From: Thalassobacillus sp. CUG 92003
Lineage (GTDB): Bacteria > Bacillota > Bacilli > Bacillales > Halobacillaceae
Direction of reading: 5' to 3'
Assembly: GCF_013618635.1 (NCBI RefSeq)
Contig: NZ_JABLSJ010000005.1
Location: 186,001 to 250,000, forward strand
Length of the DNA stretch: 64,000 nucleotides
Part shown: positions 53,153 through 63,784 of the stretch, one piece after another
How the letters are laid out: each line of letters starts with the position of its first letter
Numbering within the stretch: the stretch's first letter is position 1
The notes under the pieces: generated by a model
What the model saw: only the letters and a program-made list of their open reading frames with translations
Database searches by the model: none
Told to the model about the DNA's origin: nothing
Made by a program: the position numbers and the translations under genes

Positions 53153-53194
53153 AAGAAAAGAGAACACTGTCTTATTAACAGCGTCCTCTTTTTA
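53153..53194 (-). terminator. Terminator of the opp operon (after oppF)
   Basis: AGAG-AC-CTGT pairs with ACAG-GT-CTCT around a TAATAAG loop, followed by TTTTC on the minus strand. Confidence 0.75.
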
Positions 53195-53202
53195 GGAGTA
53201 GC

Positions 53203-54138
53203 CTATACTGTTGCAAGTTGTTTTTTATAGTGTTCAAATTCATTGGTTGTGCAAAGTACCCAATGATCCGGTCCCACTTCTCTGAATTCCGGTTCTTCAC
53301 TTGTATCATGATCGCTCGGATCATAGTTGAAGCGTACTCGAGAGCGTTCATAATCCGGGTCTGGCAATGGAATCGCTGATAATAGCGATTTCGTATAAGG
53401 GTGAAGGGCGTTCTTGTACAGTTCATCTGCATCAGCTAACTCCACCATTTTCCCGAAATACATTACACCTATGCGATCACTGATATATTTTACCATCGAC
53501 AAATCATGAGCAATAAACAAATAGGTCAATTCTTTGTCCCGCTGCAATTGCTTCATCAAATTGACCACTTGGGCCTGAATTGAGACATCAAGGGCTGAGA
53601 TCGGTTCATCTGCAATAATAAAGCTAGGGTCTACGGCAAGGGCTCTTGCAATACCAATCCGTTGACGCTGCCCCCCACTGAATTCATGCGGATAACGGTT
53701 AGCGTGCTCTTGATCCAACCCGACAGTCTCTAAGAGATCATGGACTTTCTCCTTGCGTTGTTTATCATTTTCCACCAACCCATGGATGTCCATCCCCTCA
53801 GCTATGATATCTTCTACTTTCATCCGGGGGTTAAGGGAAGCGTACGGATCCTGAAAGATCATCTGCATTTCTCGGTTGAATTTTTTCAATTCCGATTTAT
53901 CTTTTTTTCCGTGTACATTTTCCCCATTAAAGTAAACTTCGCCCTCCGTGGCATCGTATAAACGAATGATCGTCCGGCCGGTCGTCGATTTTCCACAACC
54001 GGACTCTCCCACTAATCCGAAAGTTTCCCCTTTATAGATGTTGAAATTCAGACCATCAACAGCTTTTATGACACTATGACGTCCTGTCTTGAAGTGTTGC
54101 TTCAAATTACTGATTTCCAATAACGATTCTTGACTCAT
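53203..54138 (-). CDS. oppF: Oligopeptide ABC transporter ATP-binding protein OppF
   Basis: 311 residues. Walker [10 protein letters not shown] near residue 46, signature [15 protein letters not shown] near 155, Walker [13 protein letters not shown] near 175, and the C-terminal oligopeptide/dipeptide domain ([16 protein letters not shown]). The ATG at 54138 overlaps the oppD stop by four bases (ATGA). It powers import together with OppD. Last gene of oppABCDF. Confidence 0.95.
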   Translation of the reverse strand: MSQESLLEISNLKQHFKTGRHSVIKAVDGLNFNIYKGETFGLVGESGCGKSTTGRTIIRLYDATEGEVYFNGENVHGKKDKSELKKFNREMQMIFQDPYASLNPRMKVEDIIAEGMDIHGLVENDKQRKEKVHDLLETVGLDQEHANRYPHEFSGGQRQRIGIARALAVDPSFIIADEPISALDVSIQAQVVNLMKQLQRDKELTYLFIAHDLSMVKYISDRIGVMYFGKMVELADADELYKNALHPYTKSLLSAIPLPDPDYERSRVRFNYDPSDHDTSEEPEFREVGPDHWVLCTTNEFEHYKKQLATV

Positions 54139-55196
54139 AATTGATCACCTTCCGAATTTCCAGATGCCGACCGGGCCATCCCTTTCATACGTCGTTTAAC
54201 AGACTCAGGCGGCTCGATCTCTGGTGCATGTTCGTGTAACAGCCAAGTTGCCGCATAATGCGAATCTGACACTTTAAACATCGGGGGCTCCTGTTCCAAG
54301 TCAATTTTTAATGCATAATCATTACGCGCTGCAAACGCATCGCCCTTCGGCGGCGCGATCATATCAGGCGGCGAACCTTGAATGGCATACAAATCTTCAT
54401 CAGCGCTATCTAGTGAAGGCATTGACCCGAGCAATCCCCACGTGTAAGGGTGTTGCGGATTATAAAAGATATCATCTACTGTGCCAATTTCAACAATCTT
54501 TCCAGCATACATAACGGCTACGCGATCAGCCACGTTCGCGACAACGCCTAAATCATGGGTGATGAAAATAATCGCTGAATCTGTCTTCTTCTGAATGTTT
54601 TTCATGAGTTCAAGGATTTGCGCTTGAATCGTTACATCCAGTGCTGTCGTCGGTTCATCGGCAATAAGCAACTTAGGATTACAGGCTAATGCAATTGCTA
54701 CCACCACACGTTGTCTCATACCTCCTGAGAATTGGTGCGGATATTGCTTCATCCTACTTTCAGCATCAGGGATGCCCACCAGTTCCAGCAATTCCAGCAC
54801 CCGTCTTTTAGCTTCGCCTTTGCTCATCTTTTGGTGTTTTATTAAGCCTTCCATGATCTGGTTCCCGACTTTCATCGTAGGGTTCAAGGAAGTCATTGGA
54901 TCTTGAAAGATCATTGATAAATCTTTTCCACGAATCTTTTGCATCTGCTTTTCGCTCAATTTGGCTAGATCTCTGCCTTCAAATAGCACTTCCCCTTCCT
55001 TAATCCGTGCAGGCGGCTTGGGGAGAAGCTGCATTAACGCTTTCGTCGTAACTGACTTTCCAGAACCTGATTCTCCAACTATCGCCAGTGTTTCCCCTTT
55101 ATGAACGTCGAAATCTACCCCGCGAACGGCTTTAACTTCGCCGCCGTAAGTATCAAACGATACGTGTAAGTTGTTAACTTCTAGTAGTTTTTCCAT
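54135..55196 (-). CDS. oppD: Oligopeptide ABC transporter ATP-binding protein OppD
   Basis: 353 residues. Walker A GESGSGKSV near residue 40, signature FSGGMRQRVVVAIAL near 155, Walker B LLIADEPTTALD near 175, and a C-terminal domain with HPYTWGLLGSMPSLD. AGGAGG lies 11 bases before the ATG. The tail beyond the usual domain (EPPESVKRRMKGMARS) is hydrophilic. Pairs with OppF. Confidence 0.95.
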   Translation of the reverse strand: MEKLLEVNNLHVSFDTYGGEVKAVRGVDFDVHKGETLAIVGESGSGKSVTTKALMQLLPKPPARIKEGEVLFEGRDLAKLSEKQMQKIRGKDLSMIFQDPMTSLNPTMKVGNQIMEGLIKHQKMSKGEAKRRVLELLELVGIPDAESRMKQYPHQFSGGMRQRVVVAIALACNPKLLIADEPTTALDVTIQAQILELMKNIQKKTDSAIIFITHDLGVVANVADRVAVMYAGKIVEIGTVDDIFYNPQHPYTWGLLGSMPSLDSADEDLYAIQGSPPDMIAPPKGDAFAARNDYALKIDLEQEPPMFKVSDSHYAATWLLHEHAPEIEPPESVKRRMKGMARSASGNSEGDQL

Positions 55197-55211
55197 GAAT
55201 TAGCGTACCTC

Positions 55212-56351
55212 CTATTCGCGCATCTTCGGATCAAATGCATCACGAAGACCGTCGGCCAAAATGTTAAAGGCAATCATGATGAGAGATATGATCAACGCAG
55301 GGAATATCATAATGTACGGATAAATCTGCAATGAATCGAATCCATCATTAATCAATGTACCCAATGATGCAATCGGCGTCGGTAGACCTAAGCCGATAAA
55401 GCTAAGGAATGCTTCCAGGAATATAGCCGCTGGAATGGTGAACATTGTGTTGATGACGATCAAACCTGTAACGTTCGGAACCAGGTGTTTACGTAACACA
55501 CGATTATCCGGGGCCCCGAGTGTTTTAGATGCTAAAACGAATTCCATGTTTTTCAGTTTCAGGACTTGTCCCCTGACAATACGGGCCATCGAAATCCAAC
55601 CCGTAATGGTGAGGGCAATAATTATAGATGTTATACCCGGTTCAAGTATGAGTATCATGAGAATGACAACAACTAAGTTTGGAATCCCCACTAATATTTC
55701 AATAATCCGCTGTAGTATATTATCGACCCGGCCACCATAATAGCCGGAAATACCGCCGTAAGCGACACCAATAACCATATCAATCAAAGCAGCTAATAAG
55801 GCGATGAAAAGCGATATGCGTGTCCCTTCCCAAGCGCGTGTCCATAAATCACGACCTAAACTATCGGTACCGAACCAGAAATTCGTCTCAATTTCTTTAG
55901 CAGCGTAGACATCTTGGATGCCTTCCACTCTAGCCAGTTGATCGCCGCTTGGTTCTGTCAGCACGTTAGTCGTTATTGTCTCCTCATCACCGCCAAAACG
56001 AGCTAAGGCTTTTTCACGAGCTGCCTCTACAGTTTCAGCTTCTTTTATGGAAGACAGGGTACCGTCAACTCCAAGCCAGCTAATATTTTCAAGAACAGGG
56101 ATTTTGGGAGGCATTTTAGCTCGTTGTAAATCCTGTTCATAGGCATCATATTGATTCATGTAAGGACCAAAAATAGCCATGAACGCCAGTAATATCAGGA
56201 CGACAAGACCAATCATGGCCCCGACGTTTTTTCTTAACCTTACGAAGGAATCCTGCCAAAACGACAGACTAGGCCGGGATAATTTTTCAGCTTCTCCCTC
56301 CTGTTTTTCCACAGGAACAAATAAATCTTTCGATGGTTTGTGGTTATCCAT
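55212..56351 (-). CDS. oppC: Oligopeptide ABC transporter permease OppC
   Basis: 379 residues. One N-terminal transmembrane helix (MIGLVVLILLAFMAIFGPYM), then an extracellular insertion of about 80 residues (around 90-165, including EAETVEAAREKALARFG), then five helices with the permease loop near GWISMARIVRGQVL. The insert before the motif FWFGTDSLGRDLWTRAWEG is longer than in short OppC proteins but is seen in other Bacillaceae. AGGAGAG precedes the ATG. Confidence 0.93.
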   Translation of the reverse strand: MDNHKPSKDLFVPVEKQEGEAEKLSRPSLSFWQDSFVRLRKNVGAMIGLVVLILLAFMAIFGPYMNQYDAYEQDLQRAKMPPKIPVLENISWLGVDGTLSSIKEAETVEAAREKALARFGGDEETITTNVLTEPSGDQLARVEGIQDVYAAKEIETNFWFGTDSLGRDLWTRAWEGTRISLFIALLAALIDMVIGVAYGGISGYYGGRVDNILQRIIEILVGIPNLVVVILMILILEPGITSIIIALTITGWISMARIVRGQVLKLKNMEFVLASKTLGAPDNRVLRKHLVPNVTGLIVINTMFTIPAAIFLEAFLSFIGLGLPTPIASLGTLINDGFDSLQIYPYIMIFPALIISLIMIAFNILADGLRDAFDPKMRE

Positions 56352-56356
56352 GATTA

Positions 56357-57283
56357 CTACTCTCCTTCAGTCAGTCGAATTCTAGGATCGATAACTCCAT
56401 ACAGGAGGTCTACCACAAGAACGATAGTAATGAACAAGAACGCAATTAAAAGCGTTGTTCCCATTATGACTGGGAAATCGTTCGTCGTGACGGAGGTGAC
56501 AAATTGCTCACCTAGACCTGGTACAGCAAAAATTTGTTCGATAACAAATGTACCAGTCATCAAACTGATAGCTAACGGACCAAGAACAGTAATCAATGGA
56601 ATTAACGCATTCCTTAATCCATGCTTGAAAACGACACCAAATTTATTAACACCTTTAGCACGAGCAGTCGTAATATAATCTGATCCGAGAACTTCCAGCA
56701 TTTCGGTTCTCATAAAACGGGCTGCAATTGCGATAGGGAAAATTGCAAGCGCGATAGTTGGTAAGATACTGTACTCCCAACCTTCCCATAAGGCAACTGG
56801 TAACCAACCAAGTCTGACCGCAACGAAATACTGTAAAAGCCCGGCGAACACAAATGAGGGGATTGACTTACCGACTACGGCGACAAACGTCGATCCATAA
56901 TCTAGGAAGCCATTATGATATATGGCTGAAACCAGCCCCAGTAACATTCCGAGTATTGTACCCACTGCCATTGATTGTGCCCCTAGCATGGCAGAAGGAC
57001 CAATTCTTTCCATAATAATCTGCGTTACTTCACGATTATCAAATTGAAATGATACTCCGAGATCTCCTTGTGCAAGACCCGTCATGTATTTTGCATATTG
57101 AACCGGAACCGGTTCGTTCAAACCGTATTTCTCCATTACAATCGCCTTCTGCGCTTCTGACAACTTATCTTCGGCTGTTAACGGTGTGCCTGGAAGAAAT
57201 TTCATCAGGAAGAATGAAAACGTTGCAATCAAAAACAGCGTAATAAACATGTAAACAAGTCGCTGAATGATATAACGTGTCAT
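56357..57283 (-). CDS. oppB: Oligopeptide ABC transporter permease OppB
   Basis: 308 residues with six hydrophobic segments. N-terminal MTRYIIQRLVYMFITLFLIA, conserved GTPLTAEDKLSEAQ loop, and the coupling segment EVLGSDYITTARAKGVNKF. AGGAGGTG precedes the ATG. It is five bases from oppC. A hairpin separates it from oppA, giving more binding protein than permease. Confidence 0.95.
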   Translation of the reverse strand: MTRYIIQRLVYMFITLFLIATFSFFLMKFLPGTPLTAEDKLSEAQKAIVMEKYGLNEPVPVQYAKYMTGLAQGDLGVSFQFDNREVTQIIMERIGPSAMLGAQSMAVGTILGMLLGLVSAIYHNGFLDYGSTFVAVVGKSIPSFVFAGLLQYFVAVRLGWLPVALWEGWEYSILPTIALAIFPIAIAARFMRTEMLEVLGSDYITTARAKGVNKFGVVFKHGLRNALIPLITVLGPLAISLMTGTFVIEQIFAVPGLGEQFVTSVTTNDFPVIMGTTLLIAFLFITIVLVVDLLYGVIDPRIRLTEGE

Positions 57284-57368
57284 GCCAACACCTCCTGTAA
57301 AAAATAGTCTGTAATCATTGTAGATAATTGACTGAATCTTGTCTATAGTCAGTTATTTTTGTTTACAG

Positions 57369-57413
57369 GGAAAAAGAGAGCATACGCCAACTACGTGGAC
57401 ATATACTCTCTCC
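57369..57413 (-). terminator. Attenuating hairpin between oppA and oppB
   Basis: GAGAG with inner ATATGTCC-type pairings pairs with CTCTC, followed by TTTTTCCC on the minus strand. Partial readthrough would favour oppA over the membrane components. Confidence 0.65.
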
Positions 57414-57458
57414 CCTTATTAGCTAGCCTATATGTGGTTAAAATAAATTGTGGGCTGT

Positions 57459-59171
57459 TTATTTACCTTCAATATAAGCGTGTTTATAAGTGTATTCAGC
57501 ACCCATTGGGTTTGTAATAACACCTTTCAGATATGGCTTCCAAAGCTGAGCCACAGCACGTTGATAAAGCGGTGCTAGAACTGCATCTTCTTCAATCAAC
57601 ATTTTTTCAGCTTCAAGGAAGGTTTCAAAACGTTCAACCGGCTTCTGAGCTAGTTCTGTGTTAGCTTTTTCGATCAACGCATCATACTCTTCGTTGGCAT
57701 AACCAGTCATGTTATTACCACCATCCGTTACCCACATGTTCAAGAACGTGTTAGGGTCGATGTAGTCAGGTCCCCAACCAGAGTTTTGCAATTGATATTC
57801 CATTGCAGTGTCACGACGTAGACGCTCTTTAAATGGTACAGATACAACCTCAACACTCAAGCCTTCAAGCTGCTCAAGCTGATCTTTGATAAATGCGTCC
57901 ATCTTCTGAGCTGTTTCAGTGTCGCCACCTAAATATTCAAGTGTTGCTTCTTCAATACCAAGTTCTTCTTTAGCTGTTGCCCAATGTTCTTGTGCCTGCT
58001 CCACGTCAGTTTCAACTAGATCACCGTTAATGTCACGGAAATCTTCTCCACTTTCAGGGTGCATCGTAAAGTTACGAGGAACATCACCAACAGCAGGAAT
58101 AGAACCGTTGTTCAAGATAACATCAGTAATGCCTTGACGATCGATAACCGATTGAATGGCTTTACGCGCGTTCACGTTGCCAAGAATTTCATTTTCCTGG
58201 TTCATTTTCAAATAGAATAGTGTTGGTTCTTCTGTAATTTTGAACGCATCATTTGAACGATACTGGTCAACAAATTCGGCAGACAAGCCTGCACGATCGA
58301 TTTGGCCAGTTTCATACAAGTTAACTGCTGTCGCTACGTCCTTTACAACTTTTACATTAATTTGCTCAAGTTGTACATTTTCAGCGTCCCAGTAGTCTTC
58401 GTTCTTCACTACAGTCCAACCTTCACCATGGTTCCATTCAGTCAATTTGAATGGTCCATTAGCGATTGTATTTTCAGCTTCAAGAGCATAGTCTTCACCT
58501 TGTTCTTCAACAAAGGACTCGTTCATCGGTAGGAATGTACCGAACGCAGTCAAGGATTCAAAATAAGGTGTCGGCTGTTCTAAAACAACTTCAAATGTAT
58601 AATCATCAACCGCAGTTACGCCTAGATCTTCGACCGGCGTTTCACCCTCTGCGATAGAAGCAGCGTTTTTAACGACGCCGCCTAACATGTAAGGGCCGTA
58701 CTCAGAGCCAGTCTCTGGGTTTACAGCGCGCTGCCAGGCATAAACGAAGTTTTGTGCTGTAACGGGGTCACCATTTGTCCATTTTGCATCTTCACGAAGG
58801 TCGAATGTCCAAGTCAGACCATCTTCACTCACTTCATGACTTTTCGCAATACCAGGTTCAACTTCTCCACCTTCACCAAGACGGTAAAGCCCGTCCGTTG
58901 TAGAACCTAACCATTGAAATGCAACAACGTCTGTTGCCATTGATGGGTCAAGTGTCGGGATATCAGCGGATTCAGCAAGGTTTAGAACTTGCTCTCCATC
59001 AGCGGATTCTCCGTCGCTACCTTCTTCACTGCTACCATCTTCTGTTTCCTCCGTGTCTTCTCCTCCGTCTCCTTCATTACCACCAGTGTCGTCGCTGCCG
59101 CCTGAACAGGCTGCAAGGAACATGCTTAGCACTAATGCAAGAGCCAGCAATAACCAATTCGTCTTTCTCAT
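57459..59171 (-). CDS. oppA: Oligopeptide-binding lipoprotein OppA
   Basis: 570 residues. Lipoprotein signal MRKTNWLLLALALVLSMFLA with an LAAC lipobox; then an acidic Gly/Ser/Glu/Asp-rich linker (about 25-70), and a SBP class 5 domain (LNLAESADIPTLDPSMATD, EDGLTWTFDLREDAKWTNGD, DAYVEK-like C-terminus AEYTYKHAYIEGK). The acidic linker is typical of salt-adapted secreted proteins. The ATG at 59171 follows GGGGAGG; an upstream frame to 59264 has no site. First gene of the operon. Confidence 0.95.
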   Translation of the reverse strand: MRKTNWLLLALALVLSMFLAACSGGSDDTGGNEGDGGEDTEETEDGSSEEGSDGESADGEQVLNLAESADIPTLDPSMATDVVAFQWLGSTTDGLYRLGEGGEVEPGIAKSHEVSEDGLTWTFDLREDAKWTNGDPVTAQNFVYAWQRAVNPETGSEYGPYMLGGVVKNAASIAEGETPVEDLGVTAVDDYTFEVVLEQPTPYFESLTAFGTFLPMNESFVEEQGEDYALEAENTIANGPFKLTEWNHGEGWTVVKNEDYWDAENVQLEQINVKVVKDVATAVNLYETGQIDRAGLSAEFVDQYRSNDAFKITEEPTLFYLKMNQENEILGNVNARKAIQSVIDRQGITDVILNNGSIPAVGDVPRNFTMHPESGEDFRDINGDLVETDVEQAQEHWATAKEELGIEEATLEYLGGDTETAQKMDAFIKDQLEQLEGLSVEVVSVPFKERLRRDTAMEYQLQNSGWGPDYIDPNTFLNMWVTDGGNNMTGYANEEYDALIEKANTELAQKPVERFETFLEAEKMLIEEDAVLAPLYQRAVAQLWKPYLKGVITNPMGAEYTYKHAYIEGK

Positions 59172-59235
59172 GTAGAAAATGACCTCCCCTAAAAATTTTC
59201 TAAATTTTAATGCAGATGTTTCATCCACAATTCGA

Positions 59236-59241
59236 ATTATA
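59236..59241 (-). promoter_or_regulatory. Likely -10 element of the oppA promoter
   Basis: TATAAT on the minus strand, about 65 bases upstream of oppA; the -35 is poor (ATGCAA at 17 bases). Confidence 0.4.
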
Positions 59242-59535
59242 CAAGTTTTCGGACTATTTTGCATTACCTTTTTTTACTTAAATCTCACAAAAGCCTATCA
59301 TTATTACGTTTATATAACATAAAATAGTCTTTTTTACCTAGTTTATTTTACAATTATTTTGTGTTTGTTAATCTATCTCTCTAGAAAATTACAAAATTAT
59401 TTTCAATATTGGACGTAGATTTCATTAATTTTATTACTTAAAAGCACCATCTTGCAAAAGGACCGAATAGTTGCTCGCACTATTTATATTTCACGATCAT
59501 TAATATGTTTTACAATTCCGAAATAATCTGTTTCA
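59242..59535. other. A/T-rich intergenic region between oppA and the DUF3899 gene
   Basis: About 290 bases, strongly A/T-rich, no gene or structured element recognised. Confidence 0.5.
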
Positions 59536-59544
59536 TGGTATAAT
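59536..59544 (+). promoter_or_regulatory. Extended -10 promoter of the DUF3899 gene
   Basis: TGGTATAAT (TGN plus TATAAT), 36 bases before the start codon. The -35 at 17 bases (TTCCGA) is weak. Confidence 0.6.
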
Positions 59545-59579
59545 TACGACTGAATGTTACGGAAAGGACGTGCATTTAG

Positions 59580-59951
59580 TTGAAAATGCTAAAAAACAAA
59601 TGGTTCTTTTTACTATTGAATCTTTTCCTTGCAACCCTTTTTTTTCTGATTACGGCTCCCAGCTATAACTTATTCAACTATATTAACCAACTCTTTTATT
59701 TAGCCTATTTTTATTTGGTGGTCGCCTTATTGATGTGGGTGATCAGGGGTGGTTTTTTTGATGGCATCACATACAGTTTTAGACGTTTCGCCGACCGCGT
59801 GTCGAGAAACAGAGACTACCTCGATGACTGGGAAACTAAGAAGCTACCTTCTCAAACTGTAAACAATGAAGTGTTGAAGTTTTTCTTTTTTCAAGGTGTC
59901 TTTTTATCATCTGGTTTGCTCGGGTTGCTTGTGGTATACTATCAAGGGTAA
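59580..59951 (+). CDS. DUF3899 membrane protein
   Basis: 123 residues starting at a TTG (59580) with AAAGGA about 11 bases upstream. Three hydrophobic segments (about 8-25, 35-56 and 99-118) with a basic cytoplasmic loop between the second and third (RRFADRVSRNRDYLDDWE). The pattern MWVIRGGFFDGITYSFRRF matches DUF3899. Function unknown; relatives are often next to trpS in Bacillaceae. Confidence 0.78.
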   Translation: MKMLKNKWFFLLLNLFLATLFFLITAPSYNLFNYINQLFYLAYFYLVVALLMWVIRGGFFDGITYSFRRFADRVSRNRDYLDDWETKKLPSQTVNNEVLKFFFFQGVFLSSGLLGLLVVYYQG

Positions 59952-60026
59952 ATTTCCTTTGACCAATTCTTTTAAGGAAATGTAAGATATAAATCGTTCA
60001 TAATGATCCTAATTTTGTTCCGCGGT

Positions 60027-60066
60027 CCATTCGTCCTTGCTGCAACAAGGAGGGATGGTTTTTTTA
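60027..60066 (+). promoter_or_regulatory. Terminator hairpin just upstream of trpS, possibly a T-box remnant
   Basis: CCAT-C-TCCTTG pairs with CAAGGA-G-ATGG, then eight T, 24 bases before the trpS start. Just 5' is TTGTTCCGCGGTCC, which shares the CCGCGG and the CGTCC spacing of T-box leaders, but the TGG acceptor-binding bases are absent and only 76 bases separate it from the previous gene. It could be the terminator for the DUF3899 gene. Confidence 0.6.
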
Positions 60067-60074
60067 TAAATTGA

Positions 60075-61088
<1,014 letters not shown>

Positions 61089-61169
61089 ATAAACACTTTG
61101 AATAGTGGTCGACTAGAACCATTTGACACATTATCCATGTATAAAATGGCCGTATATTTTTTTCATTCT

Positions 61170-61226
61170 AAAAGACCTTCACTATATCACCCATGTATCA
61201 CATGAGAGATAGTGAAGGTCTTTTTA
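61170..61226 (+). terminator. Terminator of trpS
   Basis: AAAGACCTTCACTAT/ATAGTGAAGGTCTTT, 15-bp stem, with a T-tract. Confidence 0.92.
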
Positions 61227-61445
61227 TTTATGATGTTTGTTCGAGGTGTTTAGGCTGTTTCCGTTAAATTTGACAGCTTTTGGAGTTCCGGGGAAGTCAC
61301 CCGACAAGGGAAGGGACTCATAATACCGCAACGAAACCCGTTTAAACAATCATGACCTCGCTTTAGATTTAGTTAACAATTCTTCTAATAAACATGATGC
61401 CAAAACAAAGAATAAATGCCACTGCCACATAGATGCATACACACA

Positions 61446-61493
61446 AAAAACACCTTCAAAAAGTACCTTGTAAGTGTACTTATTCGAAGGCGT
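61446..61493 (-). terminator. Terminator of yjbA
   Basis: CGCCTTC pairs with GAAGGTG and inner AAGTAC with GTACTT, followed on the minus strand by TTTTTTG. Confidence 0.85.
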
Positions 61494-61531
61494 TTAGTCC
61501 TCACTAGTTTATGGTTTATTTTTCAATTAGC

Positions 61532-62293
61532 TTAATTTCGGCTTTTCATCTGGGCTTCTTTTACTTTTTGTTCGCCGTACCATATGTTTTCGAAAAAGGG
61601 CTGTCCCTTAATCAATTTTCCGCATAATTCCTCGTGTCTCTCACTCCAGCCTGTCATCGTCCCCTCATAGAGTAACGTCCATGCGTCTTTGAGCGTCAAA
61701 TCCTTTATGGTTGCATATCGCCCAGGATTCCATTCTGTTAACCAGTATCTAATTTCTTCTGGATGATCTGAGTGTTGAAGCTGATCAAGTGCCATCATCA
61801 GTAATTGTTTTAATTGTCTCTCTCTTCGTGTCAATCCAAGCATTGCCTCAGGAGACAAAGACAGAATATGATATTCTTTTCCGTCTGACTCATGTAATTG
61901 ATATTCGGCGGGTTTGCGACCAGCAATCATATCAAGAGCCAGCCGTTCTTGCCGTGGTATCAATCTTGTCTTTTTAACTGGCAGTGTATAGCCGATTGTG
62001 TCAAACGCCATGACTTCTTCCCCGTCCGTGATGACCGCTGCATACTCGAGCACATGGCGTTCTTGATTCTTTTTCGCGAAAGCACGTTGGTTGATGTCTT
62101 CAAGCAACTCAAAAGGCAAATCATGCAAGTCATTCAACACGAGTTGAAATAATTGATCGGTCACGAGAATTAATGGAATCTGATCAATTAATTCAACCCC
62201 ATCCTCTTTTCTCCATTCATGAAAACCACACACATTGTAGCCGTTTTCTTCTCCTTCGAACCAGTTCACCCAAACATCATGCATATATAGCAT
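61532..62293 (-). CDS. yjbA: UPF0736/DUF3603 protein (YjbA)
   Basis: 253 residues, soluble. Conserved start MLYMHDVWVNWFEGEENGYN and blocks FELLEDINQRAF, RVIPRQERLALDMI-like (TRLIPRQERLALDMIAG), LTRRERQLKQLLMMALDQL and WLTEWNP. Unknown function, restricted to Bacillales. Next to trpS as in B. subtilis. The ATG at 62293 has GAGG seven bases upstream. Confidence 0.9.
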   Translation of the reverse strand: MLYMHDVWVNWFEGEENGYNVCGFHEWRKEDGVELIDQIPLILVTDQLFQLVLNDLHDLPFELLEDINQRAFAKKNQERHVLEYAAVITDGEEVMAFDTIGYTLPVKKTRLIPRQERLALDMIAGRKPAEYQLHESDGKEYHILSLSPEAMLGLTRRERQLKQLLMMALDQLQHSDHPEEIRYWLTEWNPGRYATIKDLTLKDAWTLLYEGTMTGWSERHEELCGKLIKGQPFFENIWYGEQKVKEAQMKSRN

Positions 62294-62376
62294 ATCCGGA
62301 CCTCACTTTCTAACGGTGATTGTCTATAAGCTACATTATGACCAATTCTGGTTTTTTTATTCTTATAATCCATTTT

Positions 62377-62589
62377 TTAGCATCGTGGAAATTTGCTAAT
62401 AATTAATAACGCTCCAGACATCAAACATATTCCAATTGGAAACAAATAAACTTCTGCTTTCGTCTGAATAAATAGAAGAAATTCTACCCAGCTTAAACCT
62501 GCAGGTACCAGGTTTAGATACGTAATGATGACGCTGCCGCCGCTAACAGCAAAACCAAAGCCTATGAGAAATAAAAACCATAATAGCAC
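62377..62589 (-). CDS. Small membrane protein of unknown function
   Basis: 70 residues with two hydrophobic segments (about 2-26 and 49-65), and a conserved-looking middle AGLSWVEFLLFIQTKAEVYLF. It starts at a GTG (62589) whose ribosome site is either GGGGGA at seven bases or AAGGA directly adjacent, so the start is uncertain. I have no family name for it. Confidence 0.6.
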   Translation of the reverse strand: MLLWFLFLIGFGFAVSGGSVIITYLNLVPAGLSWVEFLLFIQTKAEVYLFPIGICLMSGALLIISKFPRC

Positions 62590-62749
62590 TCCTTCGTCCC
62601 CCCGGGCTCGTCCATCTTTCTGCTATTATATGAAGGGAATCTATCGCTCATACCAAATTAATGAAGGTCTCTGCGCCATAATTCCTCTTTACTATCGCTT
62701 CAATTAGAGGTAAATTGTATGGTAGCGGGTTTTCACTAGAAAGGATGAT

Positions 62750-63745
62750 ATGTACATGGCATCTAGCCGCGCTTTATTAAAAAAGCGAAAGAAAAAGCGT
62801 AAACGTAAAATTATATTAGCACTTCTATGTGTGCTCTTTTTATCTTCAATAGCATTTGCTTCGTACGAATATATGGCTGGCAAACGGGATGCCCTAGGGA
62901 TCATCTCCGGTTCTTCTGAAGACTATGAAGATACGAAGGAGAACGAAAGCCAATACAAGGAAGAATTTAAAGGTGTTGATAATAACGATGGTAAAACAAA
63001 TGTTTTACTATTAGGGGTAGATCAGCGGGATCAAGAAACGTCACGTTCCGATACCATTATGATCGGCCAATATGCTCCTGAGGAGAATTCGGCTAAGCTT
63101 GTGTCCCTTATGCGCGATACCTACGTCGATATCCCCGGGCATGGCTACAATAAGCTCAATGCTGCGTTTGCTATAGGCGGTCCTGAATTAATGCGTAAAA
63201 CCATCAAAGAGAACTTCGGTATTGAAGTAGAGTATTACTCGATTGTCGATTTTGATGGGTTTGAGCATATTGTTAACACTGTTAAACCTGAAGGTATTGA
63301 AATTGATGTTGAAGAAAGCATGCAGCATAAAGACAATGCCGGCACAATCAATTTAGAACCAGGCACCCAAAAGTTGAATGGGGATGAATTACTGGGATAC
63401 GCCCGTTACCGTGGAGGTGCAAGCAGTGATTTCGGACGAGTTGAACGTCAGCAGAAAGTGATTAAACGATTAAAAGAAGAGCTCGTTTCCGTTTCAGGCG
63501 CATTAAAAGCACCTCGGTTACTCGGAACCGTTCAACCTTACTTTGATACAAATATTGGTAAAGGAAAAATGCTCGGGTTAATGAAAGACTTTCTATTCAA
63601 CCCTGTCGATGAAATAGAAACGTTGCGAATTCCAGACGAAGGCACTTATTGGTCAGAGCGTAAAGAGTACCCGATCGGGCTTGTATTGGCGCATGATGAA
63701 GCAGCCAACCGGGAAGCTTTACAAGAATTTTTAAATGAAGAATAA
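62750..63745 (+). CDS. LytR-CpsA-Psr (LCP) family cell-wall glycopolymer ligase
   Basis: 331 residues, type II membrane protein: very basic N-terminus (LLKKRKKKRKRKIILALL), one transmembrane helix (about 22-42), then an extracellular LCP domain with TNVLLLGVDQRDQETSRSDT, LMRDTYVDIPGHGYNKLNAA and DFDGFEHIVN, then LGYARYR and RVERQQKVI with the conserved Arg residues. It transfers teichoic acid or other glycopolymers to peptidoglycan. TagU/LytR type. Two in-frame ATGs (62750, 62756) share one AAAGGA site. Confidence 0.92.
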   Translation: MYMASSRALLKKRKKKRKRKIILALLCVLFLSSIAFASYEYMAGKRDALGIISGSSEDYEDTKENESQYKEEFKGVDNNDGKTNVLLLGVDQRDQETSRSDTIMIGQYAPEENSAKLVSLMRDTYVDIPGHGYNKLNAAFAIGGPELMRKTIKENFGIEVEYYSIVDFDGFEHIVNTVKPEGIEIDVEESMQHKDNAGTINLEPGTQKLNGDELLGYARYRGGASSDFGRVERQQKVIKRLKEELVSVSGALKAPRLLGTVQPYFDTNIGKGKMLGLMKDFLFNPVDEIETLRIPDEGTYWSERKEYPIGLVLAHDEAANREALQEFLNEE

Positions 63746-63784
63746 AAAACTCACGCTGCACTAGTCGCAGCGTGAGTTTTTTTT
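63744..63784. terminator. Bidirectional terminator between the LCP gene and fabF
   Basis: AAAACTCACGCTGC-N7-GCAGCGTGAGTTTT, 14-bp stem, with T-tracts on both strands. Confidence 0.93.
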
